Positions 53,980 through 64,000 of a stretch of DNA of 64,000 nucleotides are shown here, one piece after another. The notes below the pieces were generated by a model, which worked only from the letters and a program-made list of their open reading frames with translations, made no database searches and was not told where the DNA came from. This DNA is from Phytophthora colocasiae (taxonomy: Eukaryota; Oomycota; Peronosporomycetes; Peronosporales; Peronosporaceae). Position numbers and translations under genes: made by a program. The DNA is taken from the NCBI GenBank assembly GCA_018806915.1, contig JAGKQI010000033.1, forward strand, positions 620,001-684,000, in the 5' to 3' direction. Numbering within the stretch: the stretch's first letter is position 1; each line of letters opens with the position of its first letter.

Positions 53980-56442
53980 ATGGAGACTCTCGGGCAAGGA
54001 AGTAACCCCTACGGGGCAGCCCCAGAGGGGGAGAGAGCGTTCTCAGGCGGATCTGAGGACGGAAGTGGAGGACACAGGTCGCTGGGCTCAGCGGACCGTT
54101 ACTCCAGGGCCGGGAGCGTGCTGGAAGGTGACGCTCCGGATGTGACGACGACGGCAGGCCTTAATGCAGTGAGGTCTACCGTTCTTCAGTGGGCGGCCGG
54201 AGGAGGCAGAACGTCGACTGAACAACCAGGAAGAAGTGTGGCTCCCAGAGTGGGATTTGGGAAGTCCGAGGACCCGAGTGCGGGCGACGCTTCAAGAAGA
54301 ACGGTTCCTTCAGGGGAAGGAACCAACCCAAGTGAGTATGCTCGGGGAGCGCCCCGACAGCATACACCCTACGGTGAAGATCCCTTCGGCATGAACCCCC
54401 CTGAGCCGCTTGAGGAGAAGCCGAGCGCCGAGGAGTTCGCCTACCGAGATGAGTACTACGGCCGTACTAGTAGAGACCCGGAACGCTACTGGCGAGCAGA
54501 GCCTTCCGCCTCGATGCCTCCGGGAGCGTGGAGTTCCACCGGAGAGACCGTTCAGGCCCCAGTAACCTGGACGCGAGAGTACGCTAGCGGGCGTGCTCCT
54601 GGATATTCCGCGTTCGCTGAGTCGTCCCGACCGTCGATCCCAGCGTGGGAAGGAGTCAGTGACCCTGTGAAGAACGCTTCGTCGGCCTCGAATACGCCTC
54701 AGACAAGGGGCGCGATAGCGAGTTACCGTAACGTAACCATGGAGAACCCTTCGAGTCCTGGAGATTATGGGCTTCACGGTCTGTTCCACCCGCCGGTCAG
54801 CCGGGTGCCTGTCAATCCGAAGCCGTCGACGATGATCTCGGCTTCTTCGCACCAGACCCATGCTCCAGTGGACGTCTCGGCCTATCCTGGAACGGTCGAA
54901 AACCCTGAGCACTCGACGCAGCCTATGGGGGTGCCCCCACGACAACCGTTGCCGCGGCAACAGCTACCGTATCGCCAACAACCGTTCCAGAAATCGGCTC
55001 CAGACTCGACGGCCGCCCCGGTGATGCCCTCGCAGCGAACACCCGGGCCCCTGAAGACGTCAGTGATGAATCGAGGGTCGTATTACCCTCGGGGAGGCGG
55101 TGCCCCGAGCGGTCCACCGGGACAGCTCCCGTCGTCGGCCTCCCTTGGCCACCCCGGGATGTACCCTGGGCCTTCGCAAGTTGGAGCATCTACTGGAGCG
55201 TGGCATGGGTACGCTCGCCCGCCTGCTCTTGGGCACGCATTTCAGCCAACTCCTACCGTTCCTGCTCAGCAGCCGTTCCCGGCCGTGCAGCCCTCGCAAC
55301 CTGCTCAGCCTGTGATCGGTATGCCGACGAGTATAAGGAACGCTATTAGGATGCTACAACCGTTCTATTCGGATGACTCCACTGCTGAGAGAGCTGGAAG
55401 TTTCTGGGAGTCGTTTGAGCGTGCTACAGTGGGTCTAGACGATGTATTACGGTTGAGTGCGTTCCGTGAGTGCCTCAAGGGTAAGGCTGGCGACCAGTGG
55501 TGGGTGCACTCGAGCATCAATGACTTCGACACGCTGAAGACGCGGTTCTACAACCAGTTCATTTGTCAGACGCCTCAACAGCGCATCGAGTTGCTGAAGA
55601 AGACGACCCGATCGAGGGGAATGTCAGCGGAAGTGTGGGGTGACCTGATCTCTCGGTTGTGTGACGACGCACGCTGTTATGATCCGGATATGCGTTACCA
55701 GTACTTCTTGTCTGGGTTGAGGAACCGTGAATGGAAGGCCACGCTTTCGAACGCTATGGTCGACTCCATTCCTCAAGCCGTGACCGTTCTGCTATACAAG
55801 AACATGCATCTCCCAGTCGAGAACGACGCGGACTTCGAAGACGCGGCGTCCTCCAAGGGTTCAGAGAATACGATGATGCAGCAGATGCTGAACTTGATGC
55901 AGCAAACGCAGAACATGTTGGCTCAACAACAACAGCAGCAACAGCAGCAGTACGCTCACTCGAGCGTTCCGCAAACTGCTCCTACCATTGCTGTGGCTCA
56001 CTACGAGGATCCTGCGTTCGAGAACGCTCCGCCCACCGTGAATGCAGTTGCTCCGGAGGGCCCGGTCAGAGGAATACGGCAAGGTCCGGACATGTGCACG
56101 CAGGAAGGGAAGATAGTTTGCGGTCGATGCCACACCTTAGGGTGCAACCGCATTAACTGTCGTCGGGCTGGTGCTACTTGCTCGAATTGCAAGGTTAAGG
56201 GCCATGTGTATTTGGAATGTGAACAACCAAGAGGACAACAACAGCAGCAGAACCGTTCCAACTCGCAACCCGCTTCAAACAGACAGACGAACGGTTATTA
56301 CAGGAACCCTGGATGCTTCCTCTGCGACGGCACTGACCATCGAGTGGCCAATTGCCCAACGAAGAAAATACTTACTCAACTGTCGGCTCAAAGCAAGGCT
56401 GGAGGCTCGTCCGGGCAGGGACCAGCGTCTAGGCGACAATGA
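53980..56442 (+). CDS. A2 gag with capsid-like domain and zinc knuckles
   Basis: Open from a GTG at 53917; first ATG 53980, 820 codons. The N-terminal 450 residues are Pro/Ser/Gly-rich and disordered. The Ty3-type gag domain (SFWESFERATVGLDDVLRLSAF, LKGKAGDQWWVHSS, DTLKTRFYNQFICQTPQQRIELL) lies near 55330-55850. A poly-Gln run (55921-55950) precedes CGRC...CSNCKVKGHVYLEC and CFLCDGTDHRVANC, two CCHC-type knuckles for RNA binding. The stop is TGA 56440-56442. Compared with A1, a lost C near 53913 breaks an upstream extension (RYILEYIPWVG in A1), so the true N-terminus is uncertain. Otherwise uninterrupted. Confidence 0.88.
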   Translation: METLGQGSNPYGAAPEGERAFSGGSEDGSGGHRSLGSADRYSRAGSVLEGDAPDVTTTAGLNAVRSTVLQWAAGGGRTSTEQPGRSVAPRVGFGKSEDPSAGDASRRTVPSGEGTNPSEYARGAPRQHTPYGEDPFGMNPPEPLEEKPSAEEFAYRDEYYGRTSRDPERYWRAEPSASMPPGAWSSTGETVQAPVTWTREYASGRAPGYSAFAESSRPSIPAWEGVSDPVKNASSASNTPQTRGAIASYRNVTMENPSSPGDYGLHGLFHPPVSRVPVNPKPSTMISASSHQTHAPVDVSAYPGTVENPEHSTQPMGVPPRQPLPRQQLPYRQQPFQKSAPDSTAAPVMPSQRTPGPLKTSVMNRGSYYPRGGGAPSGPPGQLPSSASLGHPGMYPGPSQVGASTGAWHGYARPPALGHAFQPTPTVPAQQPFPAVQPSQPAQPVIGMPTSIRNAIRMLQPFYSDDSTAERAGSFWESFERATVGLDDVLRLSAFRECLKGKAGDQWWVHSSINDFDTLKTRFYNQFICQTPQQRIELLKKTTRSRGMSAEVWGDLISRLCDDARCYDPDMRYQYFLSGLRNREWKATLSNAMVDSIPQAVTVLLYKNMHLPVENDADFEDAASSKGSENTMMQQMLNLMQQTQNMLAQQQQQQQQQYAHSSVPQTAPTIAVAHYEDPAFENAPPTVNAVAPEGPVRGIRQGPDMCTQEGKIVCGRCHTLGCNRINCRRAGATCSNCKVKGHVYLECEQPRGQQQQQNRSNSQPASNRQTNGYYRNPGCFLCDGTDHRVANCPTKKILTQLSAQSKAGGSSGQGPASRRQ

Positions 56443-56469
56443 AGAGGACAGGAGGGAGGGGAAGGGGGT
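56440..56469 (+). promoter_or_regulatory. In-frame UGA between gag and pol with G-rich 3' context (readthrough candidate)
   Basis: gag and pol are in the same frame and the 57 nt between the TGA and ATG 56500 contain no further stop. Eight nt after the stop, 56451-56468 reads GGAGGGAGGGGAAGGGGG, four G-runs able to form a G-quadruplex. The purine-rich arrangement recalls the gammaretrovirus gag stop context. Function is inferred; A1 lacks this region so no second copy can be compared. Confidence 0.5.
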
Positions 56470-56499
56470 GTCGACCCTTCCTCTTGTCTGACGAGCGAC

Positions 56500-59400
56500 A
56501 TGTCCGAGAACGCTTCTTCCTTTGAGGAAGGAGGGAGTAGAGCGTTCGGAGGGGGAGAATACGCGGTTACCGCCGTAGGATTTGGGAGTGAAACGACTGA
56601 AATTGCTGTGAACAAGACTGTTACTGAAGAAAGAGAAGAGCGTTCTGAGGAACGTTGGGAACGCCAGGGTCAGAGGATCCTAGCAGAGGCAAGCGTTCCT
56701 GAAGAAGAAAACAACTACAAGGAAGAGCGTTCAGAGGAACGTTGGGAACGCCAGGGTCAGAGGATCCTAGCAGAGGCAAGCGTTCCCGAAGAAGAAAGCA
56801 ACTACAGCGAAGGACGTTCGGAGGAACGTTGGGAGCGTGCGGGTCAGAGGATCCAAGCAGAGGCTAGCGCTCCCGGAAGAGAGTTCATCTACGATTATCG
56901 AGAGGCTTCGGAACTACCCGAAGAAACTAGAGAAGGAACGCTACTACCAGCAGAGTACGAGGCCGCGGTGGTCTCCGAAGGAGAAGAGGATTACTTTTGC
57001 GATTACTATGCAGACTACAAAGAGATCGCTAGTCTGGAAGAAGGAATGCCGGTTGAGTTGACCGCGCAACTAGGAGTCGCTGGTAGCGTTCAATGGGACG
57101 AGAATGTTCCTGATGAAGCTGAAAAAGATAATGATAGCGAGACTGTTCCTGAGGTAGGAGGAGTTGTGGAGGGTGACATCAAGCGGAACGCTGAAGAAGA
57201 ACGGTACAGAGTGCCACCAGGTTCTAAGTCACCCAAGTTGGAGATGTCTAAGGAGTCGACGGAACGGTTTGACAGCGATGTGAGTGCTGTTCGAGTACTG
57301 TTCCAGGGACCCGCGTGCAAACACAATAAGGACGCGGAGAAGATCTACGTACGCTTTTTGGCGGACTCTAAGTCTAGCGAGGAACGAGAGCGTGGAACGG
57401 AGGAGGGAGGAGGTGCCGGAGAAAATAAGGACCAAGCCGGGGAGTCAGTTATCCCACGAGAAGACAAAACCGCTGCGGTAGCGGATGAGGCGACGACTAA
57501 GGGCCCCGAGGTCTCTGGACGAGAACCTGACACTGAAACGCTCCATCTGGAGAACGCTTCGTATCCGGACAAGAATGAAGAGTCTGGCAAAGAACGCTAC
57601 GTAGAATCTGGAGGAACGACTACCTTAGCGTCGGAGGAGATAACGGAGAAGAGTAGCGAAGGGGCAAACCCTGTCGCCGGTGAGCCCGGGTCCCAGGCTG
57701 GGAAAGTGACTCTTAGAGGAAGACAGCCCAGGGCTAAGTTCTTCACAACCGAGGAGTTAGACGCATTGGAAGAAGGCCTCGCGTCTGCGGTTGGAGAAGA
57801 GAAGGAGGAGTTCGAGAAGGAGCTCGAGGATCGCCTGTTCCCTCTGGATGAGGTAGAACTGAGGAGACGTGTGAAGAAAAACAAAGAAGGAAAGAAGGAA
57901 TTGACTCTCGCGGAGCTGAGCTGCATCCTCAGCATCCCCGAAGAGACGCTGGAGAGAACGAAGGAGTCGTCGCCTGGTGAGCTGTCGACGCCAGAGTACT
58001 GGGTTAAGTGGTACGCTTCCACTCTCGCTGCCTCCGAGGCTGCGAAGCGTGCTAACCGTAACTTCAGCAAGGAACCGCCTGACGAAGGCGCCGTGGCGAG
58101 CGTTGTCGTCGAGGATGGCCGGGATTCAGACCAACGAGACGTCGGCGGTGGATGCAAACTTCATCGAAGGTCGTACAAGAGGGAGAAGGAGAGGAAGAAG
58201 AGGAAGTTGGTGCAAAAGGGCGACCCCGTCGAGACTGAAACCGTGGCCGAGAACATCGGGATTCCCTTGAGGGAACCCGTACCGGGAACGCAATCGTCGC
58301 CTTTGTCGACCGTGCTGGACAAGATCGACGCTGACCCTCAATGGAGACAACTAATCCGGAGAACGGTGTATCAACTCATTGGCCAGGAATTGATGGTCAA
58401 GGAGCGTTCCTGTGGGTCCTGCCAAGTGAAGATTCGGGGAAGGAAGGACCTAAATGGCGTTCGAGACCGCTGGCTCGACTTCCAGTTGCAGTCCATGGAC
58501 AGGAAGATCGAACCGTTCCTCCAGCAGGCAGACCCTCACCTGAGTGAACCGTTCAAGAGTATGCTTGTTCAAGAGATCAAGAACAACTACTTACGCTTCG
58601 CCGACACCATCCGGTGTAAGATACTTGAGAGGACCCCGACTTGTGAACGGTGTCGCACACTCGTGAGGAACCCTGAAAGAGGACCGTATCTACGAAGCGT
58701 GTCGTTCGACTGCTCGGCGTTGTTCGCTAATCGTTCTGAGGCGTTGGGAACGCTCAGTTCGAAGGAAGACCAAGCGAACGGAGTGTACGAGTACGCTCAG
58801 GCAGTTTCGGACGACCGAAAGGCTAAACCCCAGAAGGGTGGACTCAGGGAGGTTCTAGGGCCGGGGGCTGGCGACTCCGAGGATGAGGACGAGGTAGTCC
58901 CGGAAGGTAAGCGAATCATCGGCTCCGTCGGAGGGGTGGAGGCTCTCTCTGTGGGTTACATTGACTGCCTGCCGACAGCTATGCTGATCGACTCCGGTGC
59001 TGTCGCGAGTTTGATCGACTACCGTGTGCTGAAACGGTTGGGAAGGGCGGACGCTCCGATGTCCCCGTACCCGCAAGGATTGAAGGGTGTTTCGGGTCAC
59101 TCGCTGCGAGTACGCGGGATGGTCGATCTACCCATGCGACTTGGGTCCCGTGAGATGACAAGACCGTTCGTGGTTGTCGACAAGCTGCATGTGGACGTCA
59201 TATTGGGGACGGACACGCTCAAAGCGTACCGGGCTGTCGTGGATTTAGACGCTAGCACCGTGACTCTCAAGGACACTAAGGAAGTGTTCCCCATCGGATC
59301 GCCTCGTGTGGAGGAGATGTACACGGCCCGAATCAACTCGACCGTTCGACTATGCCCGGGAGGCCAGGCGTTAGTGGTCTCGGATGTGCAGGGAGAGGCG

Positions 59401-60588
59401 GCCGATAACACTACTGTGCTAGTCGAGGGTTACGTGGACCTGGATGAAACTGTGAAGGTAGCTCGGACCTTGTGCACGGTGAACGAAGGCAAGGTGGTGG
59501 TGGAGGTCTGTAACGCTTCCACTGAAGACGTGATCATCAAGAAAGGAACGCTTATCGCGGCCGCCACGGTCGTTCCGGAGTCAGCCTTCACTTTCGAGGA
59601 TGCAGAGAACGCTTCGAAGCGTGGATCGGACTGGGTAAGTTCGATCATCGGCGCGGTTGAGTCGCTACCTGGAACGTCCATAGATCCCATGCCTGAGTTG
59701 AATGAGGAGCTGAAGAAGGAGTTCAAGGTGGATTTCACGGACTCCAAACTATCGCCCGAGCACCAGGGGCTGTTCTCGGAGCTGCTCGAGTCCTTCTCTG
59801 ACATGTTTGTGGAGACTTCGATGAAGCCTGGCAGAACGGATCTATTAGAGTTCTCGATCGACACTGGAGAGAACGCTCCTATCAAGCAAAGACCGTACCG
59901 AGTGTCGAGAGCGGAAGGGGATGTCATGGAGGCGGAGATCCAACAATACCTCGACTTGGGGATCATCCGACCGTCCACGAGTCCGTGGGCGAGTCCTGTC
60001 CTGATGATACGCAAACCTGACGGCGGGATACGCTTCTGCATCGACTATAGGCGCCTGAACGCTGTCACCATCAAGGACTGTTACCCTATGCCCCTTATCG
60101 ATGACATTCTAGATGTCCTGGGAACGCTAAGCTCTTCTCGACAATGGATATCGCGTCCGGTTACTGGAACGTGCCTATGGCCGTGGGGAGCATCGAGAAA
60201 ACGGCGTTCACGTGCAAGTACGGTTTATTCGAGTGGTTAGTTATGCCTTTTGGCCTATGTAACGCTGTGCCTGCCTTCGAGAGACTCATGGAGAACGTGC
60301 TCGTGGACCTCAAGTGGAGGACGTGCCTTGTGTACTTGGACGACTGCGTTGTCTTCAGCGAGGACTTCCCGACGCACCTGGTAAGGTTGAAGCAGGTGTT
60401 GGAACGCTTCCGAGCGGCCGGCTTCAAATTGAAGATGAAGAAGTGCAAGTGGGGGCGTGACCAGGTAGCGTTCTTGGGTCATATTGTAACGCCGTCCGGC
60501 ATCCTGCCGAACCCTGAGAAGGTGAAGTCAGTGATGACTTTGAAGAGCCCACACGACCTTCATACCGTGCGAGCGTTCCTGGGGCTTA
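56500..60588 (+). pseudogene. A2 pol: repeats, acidic region, protease, RT (frameshifted, truncated)
   Basis: ATG 56500; open for 1,246 codons to 60240. Residues about 48-134 are three 29-residue repeats (87-bp units starting at 56641, 56728 and 56815; [20 protein letters not shown]). Then come the acidic region shared with A1 ([18 protein letters not shown]), a CGSC...CERC pair, protease [12 protein letters not shown], and RT motifs [22 protein letters not shown]. One G is missing near 60120 compared with A1, shifting the frame; RT continues at 60144-60588 with YLDD at 60332-60343. The gene is cut by element D. Confidence 0.9.
56641..56901 (+). repeat. Three tandem 87-bp coding repeats at the start of A2 pol
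   Basis: Units begin at 56641, 56728 and 56815 (CGTTCxGAGGAACGTTGGGA), in frame, the third more diverged. A1 retains only the end of this area, so copy number there is unknown. Confidence 0.88.
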
Positions 60589-61019
60589 TGTGGTGAAGCG
60601 CGAATAAGAAATCCGGGAAAAGGCAACGTCAGGCCCTAAGAGAGTCGGATCAAGCGACAGGGGCCTCTGGCGAAGCAAGATGTCAGTTGATGACCCCAGA
60701 TTGCGCGAACGATGGCTGACGAATGGATCCAGATCGATGTTCGTCTGGATCTCGCCAGCGATGAATGGATGGCGTCTTGGTCAAGTGAGACTAAGTGATT
60801 GGAGAACCCGTCGTGCGGTCCCGCGTGGCGGCTCAGGGTCGGAGGAGAAAAGGGCGCCTTGCCTGAGGTCGCATGAGAAGGAGATCAAGGCGGCAGAGGG
60901 TCGGGATCGGTGTGATCTATGGTGGGCCGGTGACAACATAACCGTGAGATGCTGCCGAGGGGACCTGATGGCAGTGTTAGTCGCGTGGGGAGTGGTGATC
61001 AAGTCTGGGAAGCTCAAGA

Positions 61020-61260
61020 CCTGGAATGTCGACGACGCAGGCACGCGAGATCAAGTATGAAGGCTGCTGATCGGGATCATTGTTCAAGACGGTGGACCAA
61101 GATCGATGACCGAGATGGTTGATCGAGATCGGCTGATCGCCAGATCGGCTGATCATCTGATCGCCAGATCGACAGATCGGCTGATCGGCTGATCGCCAGA
61201 TCGGCAGATCGAGATCGCGATCAGGGGTTAGGTGAGATCAAGATCGAAGATCGGAAGGGC
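61020..61260. repeat. GATC-dense degenerate repeat in the D leader/LTR
   Basis: Degenerate tandem units such as CAGATCGGCTGATCGC follow one another; I count about 21 GATC in this 240-bp stretch. The palindromic tetranucleotide makes many small inverted repeats. Confidence 0.8.
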
Positions 61261-62040
61261 AGCTGTGTAGCCGGATGTCAGGTAATCGTAGGATAGCAGA
61301 TGAGGATGGGGCTAGTAGACATAGGAATAACCATAAACAGAATCGAATTTGCTCTGGACATCACAAGTGCCTTCGTTCAAGACCGGAACTGGGAATTACA
61401 TTGGCCCCCCGGCATCAAGAAGGTAAGGAGAAGAGATCTAGCATAGAGGTTAATTCTGGATAATACATTGGCCAGTTTTACCCTATCTAGTGATCTATCC
61501 TTTACGTGCGAACTACGGATCGGAAGGAATTGGCTGCTTGGCCTGACGATCTCGTCGACTCTCAACCCATCAAGACACCCGCTATAGGAAGCGGCAAGCA
61601 TCGTAAAGGAAGGGATCAGATCCCCAACATTGGACCTTTGGAAGACCTGGATCGAAGACCAGGTGACCGGATCAAGGCTCGAGAACTCGCCTGTGACCCG
61701 GATCAACCCCTCCGAGGTAGAGTGAAGTATTCCCACGCTATCTCACACCCCCTACGTCACCCAAGACATTCTTCTCGTCCCAAGACATCTTCAGAAGTCA
61801 CCTGGAAGAGCGTAACCCGCCTACCGACGGGTACACAAGGTGAACACTACACGCAGCAAGATCACGGATCATCGGGGGACCCCCTCCGTTAGTCGGTGTC
61901 TGGGCGCAAGTGGCGATCGCGATCGGCCTCAACCAGATTTTGGCCAGATCCGCTCCACCACAATGGTGCGCGTGCCCGGATCTTCTGGTGACTTCGGATA
62001 TCACCGTGAGTCCCAAGAAGATGTCAAGATTAAGGATTAA

Positions 62041-64000
62041 CAAGGGGAAGAAGTGCCTACGAATGTTGGATCGGCGGAGGCACCACTGAAAACGGAAAGA
62101 TCCACAGATCAGCAGAGTTCTGGGAGGATCTCTACTGACAGGCACGAGGCAGACCTGGATCGCAATCCAGATCTTGAAGAAAAACCTCGAATTCCTCCCA
62201 AGGCCCCTTCGAGGGCCACCGCGGATCTCGATGAGAATCGAGATCCGCACACGAGCGATAAGGAATCAGCAAAGCTGAAACCTAATCTGCTCACCAAGTC
62301 CACTGTTGCCTCAAGATCGACCAAGAACAAGAAGATCAAGAGCACCCGGACGAAATTGAAAGCTCCAGACTCAGAGCCAGAAGACATGATCAGCCCGGGA
62401 TCGACGATTACCAAGGACGCGATCGAGCAGGCCTATTACAGGAAGATGCTAAGCGAGACCTTGCTTAACGACCCCGTTCTTACGATCATACAAGTTCGCC
62501 AGATCGGTAACCTCACCGGCCCAGTGTCGAAACCCCGGACTAGCTCGGACCGCCTGAACGCGGTGAAGATTCTACTTGATCTGCTCCAAGAGGCTGGTTT
62601 AGTGGCTGGAGAATTCGACCCAAACTCTCTATTTGACCTGGAACTGGAAGCGATTCAGTATGCAACCCATGACCTATTCAACTCTCTCAAAGTCTTGGTC
62701 GGCGAACGCCCACTGACGCCCGATCTAGGTTATCAGACTGGATCGTCATGCTACGCGTCAGCGACCTCGGAACCAGATTCCGACAGCCCGAGAAGGCTGC
62801 AACGCATGTCGTTAGGCCCCTCCGGTGCCAAATTCCTGAAATCGCGTATGAAGAAACAAGATACACGATCGATGGCCACGAAACTGGAGGCTAAGACACC
62901 TGATCAGCAAGAAAATCGCCGGACCCGGACAGACCAGACCGCGCCGACGACTAATTCCACGGGATCGAGCAACAAGCTGGACGACTACTTTCAAATGGCG
63001 ATGGATCGTTTCTTAAAAGAACGGAATCTTGCGACACCCCGATCGCCGATCAAAGGGGAGTTGGATGTTGAAATGGAGTCCGTTACGGCCTCGGATCCGG
63101 ATGCATGGGAATACGATCCAGACGACATGGGCATACCAAGTTCCGGTGGACAGACGTCGAGCCGAGCAGCGATCGCATCCGCGGCGATCGGTCAAGGAGG
63201 ATCGTCAATGATCCAGCGGGTCCGGATCTCAGCGATCTCGGATCTGAAAGATTTTGTGGGTAAAGATCTGGACGAAGATCGCGCTCGGGCCTGGATCAGT
63301 AAAGTCAAGTCAGCATTTCAGCGCGATCAGGCTACGGAAGAAGAAAAATGCCTCACATTTGCAGATCTGATGGTGGGACCGGCAAAGAACTGGTACAGGC
63401 AGCTCAGTCGAACGACGAAAACCAAGTGGGCGGATCTGCTGGACAGTTTCCAGACCCAGTATTGTGGGTTGGGTATGTCGGTCGCGTGGCAATACTATCA
63501 CGCTCGCAAGCGATCGGAAGAAACTCCCCTTGATTACCTCTACCGGCTCAACGTGGCGGCTTTACGTGCTAGACTGAAGATCAAGGATGGGAACCCTAAG
63601 GCCCGCCGGGAACATGTAGACCACTACATCGAGACATTGGGAGATCCGGAGTTAGCTGATCGGCTGACCCTACTCCGACTGAGCGACGTCGATGAACTGG
63701 AGGAGGTACTTCGTGCCCGGGAACGGGCGAAAAGCAGACAACGTAAATCTGCGTTCGGATCGAAGTACAGACAAAAGGCACCGGCCAGTGCCCCGGCGGC
63801 ACCCACCCGAGCGGTGGTACGGGCGATCCAAGCCCAAGATCCGAGCTCGGAATCAGAGGAAGTATCCGGATCGGACGGATCCGATTCTGAAGGCGATCTC
63901 CGGAGGATATATCTTGCCGCGTCGGAAGACAAGCAGATCGGCACTGGGGGCGTTCCCCACCAACAGGATCAGTCGCGATCGCACACGAACGCGCAAGATC
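62041..64000 (+). CDS. Element D gag, partial (no stop before the window end)
   Basis: The frame is open from 62041 (after TAA 62038-62040) to the last base, more than 650 codons; the first in-frame ATG is 62386. The N-terminal part is charged and Ser/Asp-rich. The gag domain lies near 63230-63600: LKDFVGKDLDEDRARAWISK, LTFADLMVGPAKNWYRQL and FQTQYCGLGMSVAWQYYHARK match Ty3-type retrotransposon gag. An Arg/Lys region (RARERAKSRQRKS) and acidic SSESEEVSGSDGSDSEG follow. No zinc knuckle is reached yet. The same frame upstream of the TAA (61840-62037) is also open, so translation may start earlier or the TAA may be a mutation. Confidence 0.82.

Larger units (their letters stand above)
53031..60588 (+). 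mobile_element. Gypsy element A2, truncated in RT by element D
   Basis: Related to A1 but clearly diverged. It has a 5' LTR, intact gag and long pol up to the RT palm, where the sequence switches to element D at about 60588. It supplies the parts missing from A1 (capsid, zinc knuckles, gag-pol junction). The right part, if present, lies beyond the window. Confidence 0.9.
60589..64000 (+). mobile_element. Gypsy-type element D (GATC-rich), 5' part, runs off the window
   Basis: Starts TGTGGTGAAGCGCG directly at the break in A2 RT; GCTTA (60584-60588) is a possible target-site copy. 60589-62040 is non-coding (LTR and leader). A possible LTR end is TTACA near 61401, followed by TTGGCCCCCCGGC as primer-binding region, weak evidence. 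gag follows. GATC is about 7-12 times more frequent than expected throughout, densest at 61070-61260. Confidence 0.72.

Noticed and set aside
60600..62040. Small ORFs in the D leader (60680-61060, 61506-61892) as genes
   Set aside because: No domain; they lie in repetitive GATC-rich sequence in the position expected for LTR and untranslated leader.
1..64000. tRNA, rRNA or other structural RNA genes
   Set aside because: I looked for tRNA-like boxes and rRNA segments and saw none I could support; hairpins in family B are not tRNA-like.

Overview
The window looks like a gene-sparse, transposon-rich piece of an oomycete nuclear genome, most likely Phytophthora or a close relative. The reasons are a Crinkler (CRN) effector remnant, compact genes with 54-74 bp GT-AG introns, oomycete-type initiator sequences (TCATTYYNC...) about 50 bp upstream of start codons, and stacked Ty3/Gypsy and Ty1/Copia elements. 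This is inferred from sequence alone; the species is not determined.

Layout. 1-7020 is a host gene island: a frameshifted CRN effector with an HNH-nuclease-like C-terminus, a VPS9-domain Rab5 exchange factor (minus), a very-long-chain 3-oxoacyl-CoA reductase (minus, two exons, ER-retrieval tail) and a divergently transcribed multi-pass membrane protein. 7021-48762 is one nested transposon stack. A small pogo/Tigger-type element is split by Gypsy element A1 (7330-48320). Inside A1 lie a solo LTR (24668-24985), a tail-to-tail inverted pair of Gypsy chromoviruses B2/B3 (8911-23059), and a third copy B1 (33654-48182). B1 in turn holds Copia element C in its 5' LTR and a small terminal-inverted-repeat element E in its 3' LTR. 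Target-site duplications support A1, B1, C, E and the solo LTR. 48763-53030 is a second gene island: an RGLG/copine-type RING E3 ligase (three exons, N-myristoylation motif) and a WRKY19-like zinc-finger repeat protein. 53031-64000 holds a second A-family element (A2), cut in its RT by a further Gypsy element D whose gag runs off the window end.

The most unusual content is in the retroelements. (1) Family B is built almost end to end, LTRs, gag, pol and antisense ORF alike, from perfect short hairpins (6-12 bp stems). One array has constant CCGGG/CTGGG loops and stems that differ but stay paired. (2) Families B and A each carry a long antisense ORF downstream of or overlapping the end of pol, with basic NLS-like and acidic tracts; A1 also has a sense multi-transmembrane ORF before its 3' LTR. 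(3) The families appear to use different gag-pol recoding layouts: a textbook -1 frameshift signal in B, and an in-frame UGA followed by a G-rich run in A2; C also has an in-frame UGA. (4) A internal sequence is saturated with GAACGS/SCGTTC and D with GATC, independently of reading frame. These element-wide nucleotide signatures, different in each family, are what I would follow up first.

Most retroelement ORFs carry stops, frameshifts or deletions, so this is largely a graveyard. C is the best preserved (two differences between its 144-bp LTRs, two in-frame stops).
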